A stretch of DNA of 7,488 nucleotides from CAYNTH01 sp964427055. Lineage in GTDB: Archaea > Aenigmatarchaeota > Aenigmatarchaeia > CG10238-14 > SCSR01. The notes beneath the pieces were generated by a model, which was not told where the DNA came from, searched no databases, and saw only the letters and a list, made by a program, of their open reading frames with translations. A program made the position numbers and the translations under genes. Positions 4,679 through 7,488 of this stretch are shown piece after piece (within the stretch, counting starts at the first letter, position 1; every line of letters starts with the position of its first letter). The stretch lies in assembly GCA_964427055.1 (NCBI GenBank), contig CAYRSQ010000041.1:1-7488 (forward strand), read 5' to 3'.

Positions 4679-5920
4679 ATGGGAGGCAAGCTGCGGGTAG
4701 TCGTAACGGGAATGGGCATGAGAACGCCTATTGGCAACACGTTTATTGAAGTGACGGATGCACTCAAAAGAGGTAAAAGCGGCATTCGGCACATGGCGGA
4801 ATGGGAAAAGATCGACCGGATGCGTACCAAAGTGGCGGGCGTTTGCGACATTGAAGGCGAGGAAGCATCCATTCCCAGAAACTTCCGTCGCGGCATGGGC
4901 CGCGTGGCAATTCTGGCGGCCTTGGCGGCAATAGATGCGGTCAAAGATTCAGGACTCGGCGAAGAAGAGATAGGCTCGCCTGCGTGCGGTGTTTCTTTCG
5001 GGTCGACCGCCGGCAGCACCAGCGAACAGGTAGTGCAGATGGGTCGCATGGTGGAAAATCAAAGCATCGCTGGCGTCCCCTCGTCGTCCTATCTGAAATG
5101 TATGAGCCACACCTGCGCCAGCAATCTGGCCACATTATTTCATTGCCGCGGACCTTTCATTGCGTCATGTGTAGCTTGCGCCTCCGGTTCTCAGGGAATA
5201 GGATTCGGTTATGACGTCGTCTCGCGCGGAAAATCCAGGATTATGCTTACGGGCGGCGCGGAAGAAATGTATTTTATGCACGGCGCCATTTTTGACTTAC
5301 TCATGGCTACATCCAGCAACTTTAACAACCGGCCCCATGAAACACCCAGGCCTTTTGACGCCAAGAGAGATGGATTAGTTGTGGCGGAAGGCGCCGGATG
5401 CCTTATATTGGAAGAATACGAACACGCCCGCCGTCGCGGCGCAAATATCTATGCTGAGATTCTGGGTTACTGGACGAATTCAAGCGGTATGCACTTGACG
5501 AATTCCGATCCGGAAAGTATGGAGGAGTGCATGCGCGCTGCGCTTAAAGATGCAGGAGTGTGCGCGGAAGATGTAGAGCATGTAAGCGCCCACGCTACTG
5601 CCACGAAAAACGGCGATGAGGCTGAAGCCATAGCTATCCACCGCGTCTACGGATCAAAGACGCCGGTTACAGCCCTTAAGGGGAATACCGGTCATACTTT
5701 AGGCGCGAGCGGCGCCATCGAGGCCATTGCCGCCATCCTCATGGGCCGGGAAGGGTTTATTGCACATACCTTAAATCTGACGAAACCGCATCATGACCTT
5801 CCTCCCCTCAACCACATCATGACAGAGCCTCTGGACAAGGGCTTTTCCTTGGGGGTGAACAATACCTTTGCCTTCGGCGGGGTAAATACCTCCCTGGTAA
5901 TCAAAAACTACTTGCCCTGA
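4679..5920 (+). CDS. FabF-type beta-ketoacyl-ACP synthase, APE-cluster-like
   Basis: The product is a 413-residue condensing enzyme of normal FabF length. It would perform decarboxylative condensation of malonyl-ACP with an acyl primer. The catalytic set is complete: Cys167 in Ala-Cys-Ala-Ser-Gly-Ser-Gln, His305 in His-Ala-Thr-Ala-Thr, Lys334, and His339 in Asn-Thr-Gly-His-Thr-Leu-Gly. The Phe-Ala-Phe-Gly-Gly loop is at 397-401. It is therefore an active ketosynthase rather than a chain-length factor, which would lack the Cys. Met-Ser-His-Thr at 142-145 and Gly-Ser-Gln-Gly-Ile-Gly after the Cys recall the ketosynthases of aryl-polyene clusters more than housekeeping FabF; this is from memory of the family. 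It is probably co-transcribed with the thioesterase, and a UAGG-like ribosome binding site lies 9 nt before the ATG. Primary fatty-acid elongation is the alternative, but no fab genes adjoin it. Confidence 0.85.
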   Translation: MGGKLRVVVTGMGMRTPIGNTFIEVTDALKRGKSGIRHMAEWEKIDRMRTKVAGVCDIEGEEASIPRNFRRGMGRVAILAALAAIDAVKDSGLGEEEIGSPACGVSFGSTAGSTSEQVVQMGRMVENQSIAGVPSSSYLKCMSHTCASNLATLFHCRGPFIASCVACASGSQGIGFGYDVVSRGKSRIMLTGGAEEMYFMHGAIFDLLMATSSNFNNRPHETPRPFDAKRDGLVVAEGAGCLILEEYEHARRRGANIYAEILGYWTNSSGMHLTNSDPESMEECMRAALKDAGVCAEDVEHVSAHATATKNGDEAEAIAIHRVYGSKTPVTALKGNTGHTLGASGAIEAIAAILMGREGFIAHTLNLTKPHHDLPPLNHIMTEPLDKGFSLGVNNTFAFGGVNTSLVIKNYLP

Positions 5921-5955
5921 TGGGTAAAAATTCGGTCTCCTTGTCCTCCTTTTTG

Positions 5956-6786
5956 TCATGATTTTATCTCAGGAACCCGAATCTTTCTCGGTAAAAGAAC
6001 CCTCATAGCCAAAAGGCGGCTGAAAGTGACGGTGTTGCGCCAGAAGTCCATCCAGGGCCTAAAGTGCGAAATCCTCTTGCCGGGGGTGCGATATTGGGTA
6101 GATACATTGGCCTCCCTGATCGTCATTCCCGACCAGGCTGCCAGGATCAACACCTCTACCTCAAACTGAAATCGCTTATCACGGGGGGCAAGTCTTAATG
6201 TCTCGGGTAGCGGGTAAAGCCGAAAGCCGCTTTGCGTATCGGACAGAAGAAGGCCGCTACAGGCCCAGACCCAGAAATTGGAAAAACCGCGTCCCCACCG
6301 GCTTGTCCAGGGCGCTCCTTTTCCCAGCATGTGGGTGCGTCGGCCCACGACAAGAGACCTTTCACCGGCGGCAACAGCTTTTATGAGAGACAGGGCGTCG
6401 GCGGGGTCATGTTGGCCGTCGGCGTCCAGGGTGATCGCCCAGTCTGCAAGGGGCGCGGCGGCGGCAAATCCGGTCATGAGGGCAGCGCCCTTCCCCTGAT
6501 TTATGGGATGGCGGATAACAGTGACGCCACTTAAGCTTTCCAACACCTTGGGTGTATCGTCCGTTGAACCGTCGTCTATGGCATATAGTGGGCGCTTGAA
6601 GGTCCTTAGCTTGTCGATAACTGCACCGATTGCGCCTGCATGATTATAAACGGGAATAATGAAAGCGGTGCGCGATAAAACATCCCCGGCTGAAGATAGC
6701 AAAACCTGTGTTTCTAATAGGCCTTCAGATGAAGGAGGAGAATAGCCCCTGGAGCTGCTATTTATTGAGCGGTCGATAATCGGCAT
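5956..6786 (-). CDS. family 2 glycosyltransferase (GT-A fold, DPM1-like)
   Basis: The product is a 276-residue enzyme that would transfer a sugar from a nucleotide- or lipid-linked donor at the cytoplasmic face of the membrane. After a poorly conserved 39-residue N-terminus come Ile-Ile-Pro-Val-Tyr-Asn-His (43-49), Asp-Asp-Gly-Ser-Thr-Asp (71-76), Asn-Gln-Gly-Lys-Gly (96-100), the metal-binding Asp-Ala-Asp-Gly-Gln-His-Asp (121-127) and Asp-x-Gln-Ser-Gly-Phe-Arg (183-189). The C-terminal Ser-His-Phe-Arg (240-243), before a basic amphipathic region, also occurs in glycosyltransferase domains of aryl-polyene clusters. Those are often fused to an acyltransferase, which is absent here. There are no clear membrane spans. 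It lies 15 bp after a lipoprotein gene in the same direction, so the two likely share a transcript, and it converges on the ketosynthase gene with a 35-bp gap lacking an obvious terminator. The ATG at 6786 has no good ribosome binding site; a start further in is possible. Confidence 0.85.
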   Translation of the reverse strand: MPIIDRSINSSSRGYSPPSSEGLLETQVLLSSAGDVLSRTAFIIPVYNHAGAIGAVIDKLRTFKRPLYAIDDGSTDDTPKVLESLSGVTVIRHPINQGKGAALMTGFAAAAPLADWAITLDADGQHDPADALSLIKAVAAGERSLVVGRRTHMLGKGAPWTSRWGRGFSNFWVWACSGLLLSDTQSGFRLYPLPETLRLAPRDKRFQFEVEVLILAAWSGMTIREANVSTQYRTPGKRISHFRPWMDFWRNTVTFSRLLAMRVLLPRKIRVPEIKS

Positions 6787-6801
6787 CAGAAAATCAGCTT
6801 A

Positions 6802-7407
6802 TTAACTCCATGGTTGAGACACAAGTTCGGCCGCGGCCTTCAAAAAAGCGTTCTTGAATTCAGGATCGGTCAGGATCGTCTCGATCAGTCTGTTTGTCAT
6901 ATAGTAGGCGCGCTTTTCCAGGTTTTCCGGCGTGAGCCTTTCTTGAGCCAACGGTTCTGCTAAGATATTGTATATTTTAGTAAAAAATGGATTTCCAAAT
7001 TTCTGGAGATTCACTTCACCCTCAAACCTGTCTTCCGTAATCGACTTAAGGGTCATCCACATAGCCGGCGCATGAGGATTCGGTCTGTCTACATTTGATA
7101 CTTCCATGCCCATATTCAGCATGGCTTTTTGAAAAGAATACCAGAAGTAATTATGAATGAAGGAATCGCCTCCGTAAGTGAATTTCTTATCCGGGCTGTA
7201 GTAATACCAGATGGAGGTGTTGTCGGCCTGGTTGTCAAAATTCATGAGATAAATTTTTTTGCCGTTGTAATCGCTTAAGTCCCCATTGAAAGCGGGAGAA
7301 TAGCTCTTGAGCTCTATCTTCGTACCGTACACCCCGCCGGCGCACGCGGAAAGAAGAGTGCACAACAATAAAATCGTTAAGAATGCAAAATGTTTAAACC
7401 GCATCAT
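6802..7407 (-). CDS. lipoprotein of unknown function
   Basis: The product is a 201-residue predicted outer-membrane lipoprotein. The start at 7407 (ATG ATG) is chosen because AGGAGG lies 8 nt upstream (7421-7416) and because it gives a textbook signal: Arg-Phe-Lys, a leucine-rich core and Leu-Ser-Ala-Cys with Cys22 modified. An in-frame GTG at 7485 would put a spurious 26 residues in front. The mature protein begins Ala-Gly-Gly. It has a Lys-Lys-Ile-Tyr-Leu-Met-Asn-Phe strand typical of small alpha/beta envelope lipoproteins, then an aromatic-rich middle (Trp-Tyr-Tyr-Tyr, then Tyr-Phe-Trp-Tyr-Ser-Phe), and ends in a helix with Leu-Thr-Asp-Pro. I do not recognise the family. It is the first gene of a pair with the glycosyltransferase, which suggests a role in building or placing a surface glycan or glycolipid. 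Confidence 0.8.
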   Translation of the reverse strand: MMRFKHFAFLTILLLCTLLSACAGGVYGTKIELKSYSPAFNGDLSDYNGKKIYLMNFDNQADNTSIWYYYSPDKKFTYGGDSFIHNYFWYSFQKAMLNMGMEVSNVDRPNPHAPAMWMTLKSITEDRFEGEVNLQKFGNPFFTKIYNILAEPLAQERLTPENLEKRAYYMTNRLIETILTDPEFKNAFLKAAAELVSQPWS

Positions 7408-7422
7408 AGCCCTCCCCTCCTG

Positions 7423-7438
7423 AACAGTCAAAACTGTT
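7423..7438 (-). promoter_or_regulatory. inverted repeat upstream of the lipoprotein/glycosyltransferase pair
   Basis: AACAGTCAAAACTGTT is a perfect 6-bp inverted repeat with a 4-base centre. It touches the AGGAGG ribosome binding site of the lipoprotein gene. It could be an operator or an mRNA hairpin that affects ribosome access. No convincing -35/-10 pair can be fixed in the roughly 50 bases left before the window edge. Confidence 0.35.
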
Positions 7439-7488
7439 TGAATGCATAAGTAATAAAGATTGAAGGAAACCTCCCGGCGGTTCACAAT

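Noticed and set aside
4675..5049. 124-codon minus-strand frame
   Set aside because: Antisense shadow of the ketosynthase gene, with Ser/Pro/Ile-rich nonsense composition and no domain.
5921..5955. Bidirectional terminator between the converging genes
   Set aside because: The 35-bp gap has a short T run but no stem that I can draw.
6198..6534. Open frames of 62-100 codons on the plus strand
   Set aside because: They lie antisense within the glycosyltransferase gene, whose motifs are clear; they are frame shadows of GC-rich coding DNA.

Overview
The window looks like chromosomal DNA of moderate GC from a Gram-negative bacterium. Four envelope proteins carry export signals, three of them lipoprotein-type. 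Protein style (a SYLF protein, a 4HBT thioesterase and FabF-like ketosynthase pair, a GT2) and small hairpin repeats between genes would suit a deltaproteobacterium (Desulfobacterota, Syntrophales-like). That placement is inference; there is no marker gene to prove it.

Layout. Positions 1-518 show no convincing gene. They hold two perfect 55-bp direct repeats (1-55, 320-374) around a hairpin-rich segment. A near-consensus sigma70 promoter (519-547) then drives a small lipoprotein gene (597-1034), followed by two GC-rich hairpins. From 1387 to 3956, on the + strand, come a lipoprotein gene split by an apparent single-base deletion, a possible 50-codon secreted peptide, a SYLF/Ysc84-like periplasmic protein, and an unrecognised exported protein of about 300 mature residues. 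After a 243-bp gap with a 13-bp palindrome comes a two-gene operon: a 4HBT thioesterase (4200-4655) and a FabF-type ketosynthase with an intact Cys-His-His triad (4679-5920). Facing it on the - strand is a second pair: a lipoprotein (7407-6802) and a family 2 glycosyltransferase (6786-5956). The two sets converge across 35 bp.

How the genes may work together. The thioesterase, ketosynthase and glycosyltransferase most resemble components of aryl-polyene (APE)-type gene clusters, where a dedicated type II fatty-acid-like machinery builds a polyene acyl chain that is placed in the outer membrane. The lipoproteins and the SYLF protein fit an envelope setting. No ACP, ketoreductase, dehydratase, adenylation, acyltransferase or MMPL exporter gene is in view, so the window would be a fragment or an edge of such a locus. 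The product is inferred, not shown.

Most worth a second look: the 55-bp repeat pair with its structured spacer, the thioesterase/ketosynthase pair with its upstream palindrome, and the broken lipoprotein gene.
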